Assembly (NCBI GenBank): GCA_002427045.1
Contig: DIPO01000025.1
Coordinates: forward strand, 1 to 58,256
Direction: 5' to 3'
Length of the DNA: 58,256 nucleotides
Origin: Firmicutes bacterium UBA5486
GTDB taxonomy: Bacteria > Bacillota > UBA4882 > UBA10575
The first letter of the stretch is position 1, and every line of letters starts with the position of its first letter. Under the pieces are notes generated by a model that did not search any database, was not told the origin of the DNA, and saw only the letters and a program-made list of their open reading frames with translations. Positions 17,484-26,618 of the stretch are shown here, in pieces. A program made the translations under genes and the position numbers.

Positions 17484-18069
17484 ATATTTGGTGATTATTT
17501 TTGGCTCGATCTTTATCAATAATTTTATTGTTTCTAGATTTTTAGGGATCTGTCCTTTTTTGGGAGTTTCCAAGCAGGTGGAAACTGCTACGGGGATGGG
17601 TTTGGCCGTGACTTTTGTTATGGGGTTGGCTTCGGCAATTACTTACTGGGTACAAAAGCTATTGGTTCTACTAAATATTGAGGTTTTACAGACTATCACC
17701 TTTATCTTAGTGATTGCCGTTCTTGTTCAATTTGTTGAGATGGTAATCAAAAAAAGCAGTCCGGTGTTATATAAAGCGCTTGGGATTTATCTTCCGTTGA
17801 TTACTACGAACTGTGCAGTTTTAGGAGTGACTCTGATTAATATTAATGAAGGTTATAACTTCCTGCAATCAGTCGTACACGGGATTGGTGGCGCACTTGG
17901 CTTTACACTTTTGATTATTCTTTTTGCCGGGATCCGGGAAAGAATGGTTTTTGCACCGGTTCCTCGTTCAATGGAGGGTTTTCCGATTGCCCTGATTACA
18001 GCGGGTTTAATCTCCATTGCTTTTTTAGGGTTTACAGGTTTTAAATTAAATGCTCTCTTTAATTTTTAG
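17476..18069 (+). CDS. rnfA: Rnf complex subunit RnfA
   Basis: Integral membrane subunit, 197 residues, pairing with RnfE by inverted topology. The N-terminal segment NNFIVSRFLGICPFLGVSKQ and the central LITTNCAVLGVTL contain the two cysteines expected to share the intramembrane [2Fe-2S] cluster. The ATG overlaps the end of rnfE by eight bases behind AAGAAGGAGG. Confidence 0.95.
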   Translation: MAEYLVIIFGSIFINNFIVSRFLGICPFLGVSKQVETATGMGLAVTFVMGLASAITYWVQKLLVLLNIEVLQTITFILVIAVLVQFVEMVIKKSSPVLYKALGIYLPLITTNCAVLGVTLININEGYNFLQSVVHGIGGALGFTLLIILFAGIRERMVFAPVPRSMEGFPIALITAGLISIAFLGFTGFKLNALFNF

Positions 18070-18126
18070 AGAATTTTGGTTTAAGCTGCAATTGGTGATT
18101 TAGTTATTGACTAGAGGAGTGAAAAC

Positions 18127-18963
18127 ATGGAAGCTGGAAGTCTGAATGTAATAATAAATGCTATTGGCCTCTTGGCTTTTCTGGGGATTACTTTTGGGAT
18201 TGGACTAGCTGTGGCCTCCCGTAAATTAGCAGTAAAAAGCGATCCCCGGATTGATGAGATCGAGGAATTGCTTCCGGGAGCAAATTGTGGCGGTTGTGGC
18301 TATCCGGGTTGCCGAGGATTAGCAGAGGCTATTGTTTCCGGTAAGGTTCCAGTAACAGCTTGTCCGGTAACCAAAGATCATTCTCCGATTGCTAAAGTAA
18401 TGGGGATTGAAGTAACTTCATCTGAAGAACGAAAAATTGCCAGGGTGCGATGTGCCGGAGGAAATAAGGAAGCGGTCAAGCGCTTTATATACCTGGGAGT
18501 AGAAGATTGTTCTGCTGCTCAAAACCTAGCAGGTGGTCCTAAGGCTTGTGCATTTGGCTGTCTTGGCTTGGGAAATTGCGCAAAAGTCTGTCCTTTTGGC
18601 GCCATTACAATGTCTGATAATGGTTTACCGGTAGTTGATGAAGAAAAATGTACTGGTTGCGGATTGTGTACAAAAGCTTGCCCCCGTGGATTGATTACTC
18701 TATGGCCAGCGGGGAAAAGTGTGACTGTGCTTTGTATGAATCAGAATAAAGGGGCGGAAGTTAGGAAAGTATGTAAGGTTGGGTGTATTGGTTGCCGGCT
18801 CTGTGAGAAACAGTGCCCAACAGGTGCGATTACTGTAGAAAATAATCTGGCCCGGATTAATCCTGAACTTTGTATTGAATGTGGCCGTTGTGTAGAAAAA
18901 TGTCCGATGAAGACCATAAAAGGAGAAATTAAGCAGGAAAGAGAAGTAATATTGAAGAAATAA
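18127..18963 (+). CDS. rnfB: Rnf complex subunit RnfB (polyferredoxin)
   Basis: Electron-entry subunit that accepts electrons from ferredoxin. The 278-residue product has an N-terminal membrane helix, then the four-Cys motif ELLPGANCGGCGYPGC, and four further cysteine blocks: CLGLGNCAKVCP, CTGCGLCTKACP, CIGCRLCEKQCP and CIECGRCVEKCP. It is thus a polyferredoxin of the clostridial kind, richer in clusters than the proteobacterial RnfB. It closes the operon 57 bases after rnfA, with GAGGAGTGAA before the ATG. Confidence 0.95.
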   Translation: MEAGSLNVIINAIGLLAFLGITFGIGLAVASRKLAVKSDPRIDEIEELLPGANCGGCGYPGCRGLAEAIVSGKVPVTACPVTKDHSPIAKVMGIEVTSSEERKIARVRCAGGNKEAVKRFIYLGVEDCSAAQNLAGGPKACAFGCLGLGNCAKVCPFGAITMSDNGLPVVDEEKCTGCGLCTKACPRGLITLWPAGKSVTVLCMNQNKGAEVRKVCKVGCIGCRLCEKQCPTGAITVENNLARINPELCIECGRCVEKCPMKTIKGEIKQEREVILKK

Positions 18964-19019
18964 TATAAGTGGTTTATTTTTTCAAGACAGTTTAAGTGAA
19001 ATACCCGGAGGTGTTCTAG

Positions 19020-19670
19020 ATTTACCAGTTAATCCTTGCCTCTGCCTCCCCACGTCGTCAAGAGCTCTTACGGATGTTGGGTTTAGATTTCCAGGTGATG
19101 GTGAGTACTTTTGAGGAAAAGACATCTCGGCATGCTCTTTCTCCTGGGGAGCTGGTTACTAATTTGGCTCGAGGTAAGGCAGAAGATGTATTTAAGCTGA
19201 CTTCTTCTCAAGTAGAAACTACCGATGCTTTAGTTGTAGCTGCCGATACGATTGTGGTAGCTGAGGGGAAATATTTAGGTAAACCCTGCGATGAGAATGA
19301 GGCCAGGAGGATGTTAAGTTTTCTTGCTGGAAGATGGCATCAAGTCTATACTGGAGTAGCTCTTGTTCATAAAAGAAAGAGCACTTTTACCTATGAAATG
19401 ACAAAGGTTCATTTTCGTACTCTTGATGCAGAAGAAATTGATGGTTATATATGGACAGGTGAACCGATGGATAAAGCTGGAGCTTACGGGATTCAGGGAG
19501 TAGGAGCAGTTCTGGTTGATCGGATTGAAGGATGCTTTTATAATGTGATGGGTCTACCCCTGTCCCGGTTAGCTTTGCTACTAAAGGATTATGGTTTTAA
19601 AATACCGGAGGTGAAGTCTAATGTCCGGGCCATCGATCAAAAATCTTCCTTCAGAAGAACGCCCCCGTGA
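19020..19670 (+). CDS. maf: Maf-type nucleotide pyrophosphatase with an ATT start position
   Basis: House-cleaning nucleoside triphosphate pyrophosphatase (YhdE/Maf family), linked to septum inhibition. The conserved N-terminal signature is encoded as YQLILASASPRRQELLRMLG, and AADTIVVAEGKYLGKP and GAYGIQG follow. No ATG/GTG/TTG precedes the signature: an in-frame TAG stands at 19017-19019 and the next codon is ATT (19020), eight bases after GGAGG (19007-19011). The first ATG (19074) would delete the catalytic SASPRR loop. I therefore place the start at ATT. It is either a rare ATT start (known for infC) or a base error in ATG. The gene overlaps radC by 50 bases. Confidence 0.8.
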   Translation: MYQLILASASPRRQELLRMLGLDFQVMVSTFEEKTSRHALSPGELVTNLARGKAEDVFKLTSSQVETTDALVVAADTIVVAEGKYLGKPCDENEARRMLSFLAGRWHQVYTGVALVHKRKSTFTYEMTKVHFRTLDAEEIDGYIWTGEPMDKAGAYGIQGVGAVLVDRIEGCFYNVMGLPLSRLALLLKDYGFKIPEVKSNVRAIDQKSSFRRTPP

Positions 19671-20307
19671 GCGGTTAGAGAACTATGGCGCTGAAAACCT
19701 TTCGAATACTGAATTAATGGCGATTATTCTTCGTACAGGAACTACTAATCAATCTGTTTTAACTTTGGCTAATTTATTATTGGTCGAATTTAAAACTCTT
19801 CAACAGTTAGCGGCAGCGAGTATCAGTGAGTTATCCAAAATCAAAGGTATAGGAAAAAGTAAGGCCATTCAGTTGTTGGCTGCGTTTGAATTGGGTAAAA
19901 GGTTACAGCTCTCAGATTTGTCGCCAGAGGATGATATTTTCTCTTCGCCACAGGATGTAGCAAGGTTCTTCATTTCAGATTTAAGGTTTTTACAGCAGGA
20001 ACATTTTATTGTTATTCATCTTAATACCAAAAACCGCTTATTATCTAAGGAGACGATTACGATAGGTACCTTAGATTCATCTTTAGTTCATCCGCGTGAG
20101 GTTTTTAAAGCGGCAATCAGGCAAAGTAGTGCCTCTTTGATCTTAATTCATAATCATCCTAGTGGCGATCCTCGTCCTAGTAGGGAGGATATAAATCTGA
20201 CCCGCAGGTTAAAAGAGGCAGGTGATCTTTTGGGAATCCCGATTCTTGACCATTTAATTATCGGAAATAATAAATATTTTAGTATGAAAGAAGAAGGAAT
20301 GTTGTAA
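19621..20307 (+). CDS. radC: RadC/YsxA-type JAB domain protein
   Basis: A 228-residue UPF0758 (RadC) protein. The N-terminal helix-hairpin-helix-like part (ISELSKIKGIGKSKAIQLLA) is followed by an MPN/JAB metalloprotease-like domain with the zinc motif LIHNHPSGDPRPSREDINLT, where both histidines and the serine and aspartate are kept. Its biochemical role is unproven despite the DNA-repair name. ATG 19621 lies nine bases after CCGGAGGTG, inside the end of maf. In Firmicutes maf-radC-mreBCD is a standard order. Confidence 0.92.
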   Translation: MSGPSIKNLPSEERPRERLENYGAENLSNTELMAIILRTGTTNQSVLTLANLLLVEFKTLQQLAAASISELSKIKGIGKSKAIQLLAAFELGKRLQLSDLSPEDDIFSSPQDVARFFISDLRFLQQEHFIVIHLNTKNRLLSKETITIGTLDSSLVHPREVFKAAIRQSSASLILIHNHPSGDPRPSREDINLTRRLKEAGDLLGIPILDHLIIGNNKYFSMKEEGML

Positions 20308-20382
20308 GTTTAAGGGAATTGCAGTAATAATTTTTATAGCTCCCATTTACTTAATATTCACTAGAACCGGAGGGAAACATTG

Positions 20383-21420
20383 ATGTTCAAATTTTTACTA
20401 GGACGTCTTTCACGAGACATGGGAATTGATTTAGGAACTGCGAATACGCTTGTTTTTATTAATAATCAGGGGATAACTTTGCAAGAACCGACGGTGGTTT
20501 CTTTTGATCGGGAAACAGGTAATATTATTGCTGTTGGTAATGAGGCAAAACAGATGGTAGGAAGAACTCCGGGTAATATAATTGCGGTCAGGCCAATGAA
20601 GAACGGAGTAATTGCTGATTTTGAGGTTACAGAGAAGATGCTTCAATATTATATTAAAAAAGCAGGACGACGGGCGGCGTTTTTTGCTCCCAGGGTAGTG
20701 GTTGGGGTTCCCTCCGGGGTAACAGAAGTTGAAAAACGTGCAGTAATGGATGCAGCCAGAGAAGCTGGAGCCAGAGAGGTTTTTATCATTGAAGAACCAA
20801 TGGCTGCGGCGATTGGAGCCGGACTGCCAATTCAGGAACCCACTGGGAATTTAATTGTAGATATTGGCGGTGGTACTACTGAGGTTGCTGTTATCTCATT
20901 AGGAGGAATTGTTACCAGCCGTTCGATTAGAGTGGCCGGAGATGAAATGAATGAGGCTATTTCTCAATATATTAAGCGTAGCTATAATTTAATGGTTGGT
21001 GAGCAGACAGCTGAAGAGATTAAAAGAAAAATTGGTTCAGCTTATCCGCAAAAGGAAGAGGAGTTTGTTGAGGTGCGTGGTAGAGATTTGGTGACTGGTT
21101 TACCTAAAGTGATCTCCATATCTTCTAGGGAAGTGATGGAAGCCCTGGCTGAGCCGGTTACGGCAATTATCGAAGCGGTTAAAATGACTTTAGAGAAGAC
21201 CCCTCCAGAATTAGCTGCTGATATTTTGGAGCGGGGGATTGTAATGTCCGGGGGCGGCTCTCTTTTAAAGGGGCTTGATCGATTGTTAGCAGAAGAAACG
21301 GAAATGCCAGTTCAAGTAGCTGAGGATGCTATATCTTGTGTGGCAAGGGGTACTGGCATGGCTTTAGATGCTTTGGATGTACTTAGTAAGGTTTTAATTT
21401 CCAATAAACGCAATAGCTAA
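20383..21420 (+). CDS. mreB: Rod-shape-determining actin homologue MreB
   Basis: Cytoskeletal ATPase that positions the elongation machinery. The product (about 345 residues) begins with FLLGRLSRDMGIDLGTANTL, the phosphate-1 loop, and has IVDIGGGTTEVAVISLGGIV (phosphate 2) and VMSGGGSLLKGLD (adenosine motif). A TTG at 20380 precedes the ATG at 20383; CCGGAGGG favours the ATG. mreC and mreD follow in order, so this is the shape operon that runs on into PBP2, MinCDE and RodA. Confidence 0.96.
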   Translation: MFKFLLGRLSRDMGIDLGTANTLVFINNQGITLQEPTVVSFDRETGNIIAVGNEAKQMVGRTPGNIIAVRPMKNGVIADFEVTEKMLQYYIKKAGRRAAFFAPRVVVGVPSGVTEVEKRAVMDAAREAGAREVFIIEEPMAAAIGAGLPIQEPTGNLIVDIGGGTTEVAVISLGGIVTSRSIRVAGDEMNEAISQYIKRSYNLMVGEQTAEEIKRKIGSAYPQKEEEFVEVRGRDLVTGLPKVISISSREVMEALAEPVTAIIEAVKMTLEKTPPELAADILERGIVMSGGGSLLKGLDRLLAEETEMPVQVAEDAISCVARGTGMALDALDVLSKVLISNKRNS

Positions 21421-21444
21421 GAAGGAAGAGAAAGGGCGGGTAAA

Positions 21445-22272
21445 GTGCTGCAACCTTTAGCCCAAAAAAGGGTTCTTTTAATTACATTAGTAATCTGTTT
21501 TCTGGTGATTACCGGGTTGTTGTTTTATTCATCTCAAGAACGAATTAAAGAAACCTGGGCAGAAAAAGTATTTAATATAATTTTTTACCCTTTTCAAAAA
21601 ACTATTCATTATGTTACTTCTTTTATTGCAGAAACCAATGAAACGATAAAGAATCTAGCAGCTTTAAATCGTGAAAATTATCATTTGCGTAAAAAACTCT
21701 CGGAACTTACGACAGAACTATCTCAACTCGAACAATTGGAAGCAGAAAACGAACGTCTTAGAGCGATATTACAGTATAAAGCAGCTTCAAAACTAGAATT
21801 AATACCTACCGAAGTTGTAGCTAGAAATCCAAGCAATAGTAAGTACACGATTATTATTGGAAAAGGGAAAAATTATGGTTTAGCCAAGAATATGCCGGTA
21901 ATTACTGAAGAAGGAATAGTTGGCCGTATTCTTAATGTTAATCCTTTTTCAGCAGAGGTGATTCTTCTAACAGATCCCCGGGGGGGGAATAGTATGAGTG
22001 GTGTGATTGAAAGAACCAGAGAACTGGTTTATATTTATGGTGGTGGCCGTAAAGGCTACTGTATTGTTAAGCCTTCTGATTTAAGTATAAAATTAGAGGT
22101 TGGGGATCGTATTTTAACTTCAGAGGCTAATCTTTATTTCCCAAAAAACCTTTTGATTGGTTATATTGCGGAGGTAAATGATTCAAAAGATGGTTATGAA
22201 CAACAAGCTTATCTGAAACCCGCAGCTAATTTTGGGCGGATGGAATACCTTTATATTGTTAAGGAAAAGTGA
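21445..22272 (+). CDS. mreC: Rod-shape-determining protein MreC
   Basis: Bitopic membrane protein that links MreB to the extracellular wall synthases. The 275-residue product has one N-terminal membrane helix (VLLITLVICFLVITGLLFYS), a coiled coil at about residues 65-110 rich in Glu and Leu, and the conserved extracellular beta domain (EVVARNPSNSKYTIIIGKG and later GDRILTSE). It starts at GTG 21445, 24 bases after mreB. Confidence 0.94.
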   Translation: MLQPLAQKRVLLITLVICFLVITGLLFYSSQERIKETWAEKVFNIIFYPFQKTIHYVTSFIAETNETIKNLAALNRENYHLRKKLSELTTELSQLEQLEAENERLRAILQYKAASKLELIPTEVVARNPSNSKYTIIIGKGKNYGLAKNMPVITEEGIVGRILNVNPFSAEVILLTDPRGGNSMSGVIERTRELVYIYGGGRKGYCIVKPSDLSIKLEVGDRILTSEANLYFPKNLLIGYIAEVNDSKDGYEQQAYLKPAANFGRMEYLYIVKEK

Positions 22273-22290
22273 GAAGAGGAGGGAAACGGT

Positions 22291-22794
22291 TTGTGGGGAT
22301 GGAAAGTATTATGGTTATTATTGTTTCCGATTGCTTTACAAACTACGGTTTTCTCCCGCCTTAACTTTATGGGGGTTGTACCGGATTTGGTTTTAATTAT
22401 TATCATTTGTTATGGCTTATTGAATGGAACCAATAAAGGATTGTTTCTAGGTTTAATTGGTGGGATTTTATTAGACCTGACAGCAGGGGGAATCCTTGGT
22501 ATTAATATTATAACAAAAGCGTTAATAGGTTTTTGTGCAGGTTATTTAGAAAGAATGGTTTTTAAGGATAACCTTTTTGTGCCGATTCTTTCTGTTCTGG
22601 CAGGAACTATTATTTCTGAATTGCTTTCTTTTCTGATTCTATCAGCATTTGGTTGGCGGATGGGGTTTTTTTCTTTTTTCTTTTCTATTCTCTGTCCTCT
22701 CTGCCTTTACCATATTGTTCTGACCGGGCCAATTTATATTATTTTATTGAAAGCCCTTAATTGGTATAAGCATCGGAAAAAGGTTGGTGCTTAA
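22291..22794 (+). CDS. mreD: Rod-shape-determining protein MreD
   Basis: Polytopic membrane protein of 167 residues with about five segments; the pattern LIGGILLDLTAGGILGINII is characteristic of MreD. It starts at TTG 22291 behind GAGGAGGGAAA. Its stop lies directly before, or inside, the PBP2 start region. Confidence 0.9.
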   Translation: MWGWKVLWLLLFPIALQTTVFSRLNFMGVVPDLVLIIIICYGLLNGTNKGLFLGLIGGILLDLTAGGILGINIITKALIGFCAGYLERMVFKDNLFVPILSVLAGTIISELLSFLILSAFGWRMGFFSFFFSILCPLCLYHIVLTGPIYIILLKALNWYKHRKKVGA

Positions 22795-22795
22795 T

Positions 22796-24658
22796 GTGAA
22801 TATTCGTGCTTCGAAAGGGCAGGAAAAAAGGTATAAAATCATAAGCATATTAGTTTTTCTAATTTTTGCTCTGCTCTTATCCCGCCTGTGGTATTTACAG
22901 ATTATAAAAGGGGAGGATATTTTAGAACTTTCAAGTCAGAATCGGTCTAGACCGATAAGGATTACAGCTCCACGAGGTAATATCTATGACCATCAGGGAG
23001 AATTATTAGTGACCAGCAGAATGTCGCATGTTGTATCTGTTGTTCCGGAAGATATAAAAGATAATCCTTATGTAATCAGCTTTCTCTGTCGGATTTTGGA
23101 TATTTCTGAAGAAAAGCTATTTTCTCTACTGGAGGAAAGTTCAAAATATCAAAAAGATCAATATGTTCCGTTAAAGCGGGATGTTGATCCAGTAACGATC
23201 GGGAAAATTCTGGAAGCCAAACTTGACCTCCCGGGGGTAGTAGTAGATGATTATCCAGTACGTTTTTATCCCAAAGGGGAATGGGCGGCACAAGTTTTTG
23301 GCTATCTTGGTGAGATTAATGAACAAGAACTAGCTAAGATGAAGGGCCTTGGTTATCGGCTGGGCAATGAGATTGGTAAGATGGGATTGGAAAAAACTTA
23401 TGAGACCTATCTGAAAGGAGAAGAAGCTGTTAGGATCTGGGAGGTTGATCGGGTTGGTCAACCTATAAAAGTATTAGAACAGAAAAAATATATTCCTGGA
23501 AATAACCTTCATTTAACGATTGATGCCAGGTTACAGGATGCAGCGGAAAAAGCGATTAGAGAGCATCTTGCTTGGGCTCAAGCTCAGGAGAACCCCAATA
23601 TAAATAAAGCTAAAGCGGGAGCGATTGTGGTGATGGATCCCAGAAATGGTGGGATTCTTGCCATGGTAAGTTATCCAGAGTTTGATCCTAATCTGTTTGT
23701 AGGCAATATTTCTAGTAAAGATTTTAATGAATTGATTAATAATCCACTTACTCCTTTTTCTAACCGGATCACAAGAGGCCAGTTTATGCCGGGCTCAACC
23801 TTTAAACCAATTACAGTGATTGCTGCTTTAGAGGAAGGATTGGTTACAAATCAAACTGAGTATAAATGTACTGGAGTTTTCCGGATTGGTAATCGGCAAT
23901 TGCGTTGTAATCCTCCCCATGGGAAACAGAATATTGTGGAAGGATTAAAGAACTCTTGTAATGTAGTAATGGCTGAATTAGCACTAAGTTTGGGGCCGGA
24001 TAAGTTGGCTGAATATTCAAGATTATTGGGTTTGGGAGCAAAGACTGGCCTTGATTTAGATCCTGAAGAGCTATCAGGGTTAGTTGGGGATCCGGAGTGG
24101 AAAAAGAAAGAACGAGGTGAACCTTGGTATCCGATGGAGACAGCTCTGATTGCGATTGGTCAGAGTTTTATGGATGTTACACTTTTACAGTTGGCTCAAG
24201 TTTATTCCGTGATTGCTAATGGAGGTATTGTTTATCAACCGCGTTTAGTAGAAAAAATCACAACGCTTTCTGGAGAAACAATTAAAAAATTTCCGTCTAA
24301 AGTATTACGGAAGGTTAAACTTAAGCCATCTACCTTAGAGGTGGTAAGAGAAGGTTTGGAGCAGGTTGTTACTGATGGAACAGCCAGATATGCGTTTCAA
24401 GGGTTTCCTTTAGAACAAATTCCAGTAGCAGGGAAAACCGGAACAGCTGAGAACAGAGGGAAAAATGACAATGCTTTTTTTGCTAGTTATGCTCCTACTG
24501 ATGATCCGGAATTGGTGATTGTGGTAATGGTTGAAGAAGGGGGTTTTGGCTCCCAAGCTGCTGCTCCAATTGCCAGGAAAATCTATGAAGAATATTTTGG
24601 ATTAAACCAACCAGTTGCTACGGAAGCTCTTACTGAAAAACAGATTAAAGAAGAGTAA
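22796..24658 (+). CDS. mrdA: Penicillin-binding protein 2 (elongation transpeptidase)
   Basis: Class B PBP that cross-links peptidoglycan during elongation. After a membrane helix (IISILVFLIFALLLSRLWYL) comes the dimerisation domain (RITAPRGNIYDHQGELLVTS) and the transpeptidase domain with all three motifs: STFK in MPGSTFKPITVI, SCN in LKNSCNVVMAEL, and KTGTAE. It lies between mreD and minC, the place of PBP2/MrdA. Translation may begin at TTG 22784, GTG 22787 or GTG 22796. I chose 22796 because it follows the mreD stop, but the ribosome-binding site AAAAAGG is 12 bases away, so this is uncertain. Confidence 0.9.
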   Translation: MNIRASKGQEKRYKIISILVFLIFALLLSRLWYLQIIKGEDILELSSQNRSRPIRITAPRGNIYDHQGELLVTSRMSHVVSVVPEDIKDNPYVISFLCRILDISEEKLFSLLEESSKYQKDQYVPLKRDVDPVTIGKILEAKLDLPGVVVDDYPVRFYPKGEWAAQVFGYLGEINEQELAKMKGLGYRLGNEIGKMGLEKTYETYLKGEEAVRIWEVDRVGQPIKVLEQKKYIPGNNLHLTIDARLQDAAEKAIREHLAWAQAQENPNINKAKAGAIVVMDPRNGGILAMVSYPEFDPNLFVGNISSKDFNELINNPLTPFSNRITRGQFMPGSTFKPITVIAALEEGLVTNQTEYKCTGVFRIGNRQLRCNPPHGKQNIVEGLKNSCNVVMAELALSLGPDKLAEYSRLLGLGAKTGLDLDPEELSGLVGDPEWKKKERGEPWYPMETALIAIGQSFMDVTLLQLAQVYSVIANGGIVYQPRLVEKITTLSGETIKKFPSKVLRKVKLKPSTLEVVREGLEQVVTDGTARYAFQGFPLEQIPVAGKTGTAENRGKNDNAFFASYAPTDDPELVIVVMVEEGGFGSQAAAPIARKIYEEYFGLNQPVATEALTEKQIKEE

Positions 24659-24721
24659 TAAGAAAAACTAGAAACCAGAAAAATTTCAGCCAGAAATACA
24701 GTAGGAGGACTTTCAATTAAG

Positions 24722-25393
24722 GTGTGGAATAAAAAGTTAAAATCGCCCGAGGGTGTGTTTAAGATGGGATCATTAGCTACAAAGCCCCTTTATTCCGAGC
24801 GACTAGTTTTTAAAGGACTAAAACAAGGTTTAACGCTTTTCATTCCTGAAAAAAAGCCTTTTTCTCATTGGTTATTAGTCCTGAATGATCAGTTAAAGCA
24901 GGCTAGGGGTTTTTTTAAAGGTGGAACAATTTTTGTAGAATTAGGTGAGAGAAAACTATCATCTAATGAGCGCGAAGAGTTAAGCAAGGTATTAGCTAAT
25001 TATGGGATGACAATAAAATCTTTTAATCCTTTTGAAAAGAGAAGATTCAGTTCCTGGCGTAAAGAGAAGCCATCACAAGTGATGCTGGTAAAGGGGACGG
25101 TCAGGAATGGACAGCGGGTAGAGCATGATGGAGATCTGGTAATTAAAGGCGATATCAATCCCGGGGGGGAAGTAGTAGCATCTGGAGATATTATTGTCCT
25201 GGGGGTATTACGTGGTATGGCTCATGCTGGAGCTAGAGGTAATTTGCAGGCCGAAATTATTGCCTTTACTCTTTCTCCGGTACAGCTTAGGATCGCTCAT
25301 ATTTTTTCTAGAGCTCCGGAAGGAAAGAAAGAGGGAGAAGGCCCAGAAATAGCACGAATAAAAGGAGAAAAGATCGTTGTTGAGAAATTATAA
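24722..25393 (+). CDS. minC: Septum site-determining protein MinC
   Basis: FtsZ-ring inhibitor, 223 residues. The N-terminal domain (ERLVFKGLKQGLTLFIPEKK) is followed by the beta-helical C-terminal domain with VKGTVRNGQRVEHDGDLVIK and GGEVVASGDIIVLGVLRGMA, which binds MinD. It starts at GTG 24722, thirteen bases after AGGAGG. minD and minE follow in order. The region between the two domains is short and basic. Confidence 0.93.
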   Translation: MWNKKLKSPEGVFKMGSLATKPLYSERLVFKGLKQGLTLFIPEKKPFSHWLLVLNDQLKQARGFFKGGTIFVELGERKLSSNEREELSKVLANYGMTIKSFNPFEKRRFSSWRKEKPSQVMLVKGTVRNGQRVEHDGDLVIKGDINPGGEVVASGDIIVLGVLRGMAHAGARGNLQAEIIAFTLSPVQLRIAHIFSRAPEGKKEGEGPEIARIKGEKIVVEKL

Positions 25394-25413
25394 AGGTTAA
25401 AGGAGGATTCCAA

Positions 25414-26211
25414 ATGGCTGGACGGGTAATTGTAGTGACCTCAGGCAAAGGAGGGGTTGGAAAGACCACCACCGTTGCAAATATAGGTACTGGTTTAGCT
25501 CTTAGAAAAAAGAAAGTTGTAATGATTGATGCTGATATTGGCCTGCGAAATTTAGATGTAGTTATGGGTCTGGAAAACAGAATCGTTTTTGATATAATTG
25601 ATGCTGCCGAGAAAGTATGTCGTTTGCGACAGGCATTAATTAAAGATAAAAGATTTGATAATCTTTTCCTGCTTCCTGCGGCGCAAACTAGGAATAAGGA
25701 TGCGATCTCTTTAAAACAGATGAAAGAATTAGTAGATGAATTAAAGGCTGAATTTGATTATGTAATAATAGATTGTCCTGCTGGTATCGAGCATGGCTTT
25801 GATAACGCGATCTCTGTAGCTACAGAGGCAATTATTGTTACTAATCCGGAAGTATCAGCAGTTCGGGATGCAGATCGGATTATCGGCCTTTTACAAGCTA
25901 AGGAAATTTATGAACCAATGTTGGTTTTAAACCGCTTAAGGCCAGATATGATCAAGAATGGTGATATGATGGATGTTGATGATATTAACGATATACTGGC
26001 CATTAATTTGTTAGGAATTATTCCTGATGATGAAGAGATTATCATCTCCACTAATAAAGGGGAACCAGCAATTTTAAATCACCATTCTAAAGCTGGGGAA
26101 GCTTTTAGGAATATTGTGGCACGTATTGAGGGGGAATCGGTTCCTTTTATGTCGATCAATGCGGAACCAGGAATTTTCGGACGATTTTGGAAGATGTTAA
26201 GTGGAAAATGA
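25414..26211 (+). CDS. minD: Septum site-determining ATPase MinD
   Basis: Membrane-associated ParA-type ATPase that recruits MinC. The 265-residue product has the deviant Walker A KGGVGKTTTVANIG, the second motif MIDADIGLRNLDVVMGLENR, and IIDCPAGIEHGF. The C terminus FGRFWKMLSG is a candidate amphipathic membrane-targeting helix. AAGGAGGA precedes the ATG. Confidence 0.96.
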   Translation: MAGRVIVVTSGKGGVGKTTTVANIGTGLALRKKKVVMIDADIGLRNLDVVMGLENRIVFDIIDAAEKVCRLRQALIKDKRFDNLFLLPAAQTRNKDAISLKQMKELVDELKAEFDYVIIDCPAGIEHGFDNAISVATEAIIVTNPEVSAVRDADRIIGLLQAKEIYEPMLVLNRLRPDMIKNGDMMDVDDINDILAINLLGIIPDDEEIIISTNKGEPAILNHHSKAGEAFRNIVARIEGESVPFMSINAEPGIFGRFWKMLSGK

Positions 26212-26250
26212 GGAGCGAGATGAAGAACGGATTTTGGTGGGAGGGAGTGA

Positions 26251-26517
26251 TTGGGGTTGGAAATAAAGAAATTGTTTCGTGAAGACCCCCCTAGCAAGAG
26301 CCAGGCAGTGGAAAGGTTACGTTTAGTACTAATTCATGATCGGGCTAAAGTATCCTCTGGTTTAATGGAGGTATTACGGGAAGAGATTATTAAAGCCATT
26401 TCAAAATATGTCGAGATTGATGAGGAACAAATGGATATTGAGTTAAACTCTACAGAAAAACAAGCTGAGCTAGTAGCAAATATACCGGTAGTTAAAGTCC
26501 GTAGAGTTCTGGATTAA
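26251..26517 (+). CDS. minE: Cell division topological specificity factor MinE
   Basis: Drives Min oscillation by stimulating MinD. The 88-residue product has the anti-MinCD region (AVERLRLVLIHDRAKVSSGL) and a C-terminal dimerisation part. It starts at TTG 26251 behind GGAGGG. The presence of MinE beside MinCD suggests oscillating Min rather than a DivIVA/MinJ-only arrangement. Confidence 0.93.
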   Translation: MGLEIKKLFREDPPSKSQAVERLRLVLIHDRAKVSSGLMEVLREEIIKAISKYVEIDEEQMDIELNSTEKQAELVANIPVVKVRRVLD

Positions 26518-26618
26518 AGTTACTTATGGGGAAATCTTCCAAATGAGTTTTCCCAGAGTCTGGCGCTAATTTATTAGAAGAGAAAAGGGGAAATACTTGC
26601 GGGAAAAGGTGACTAAAA

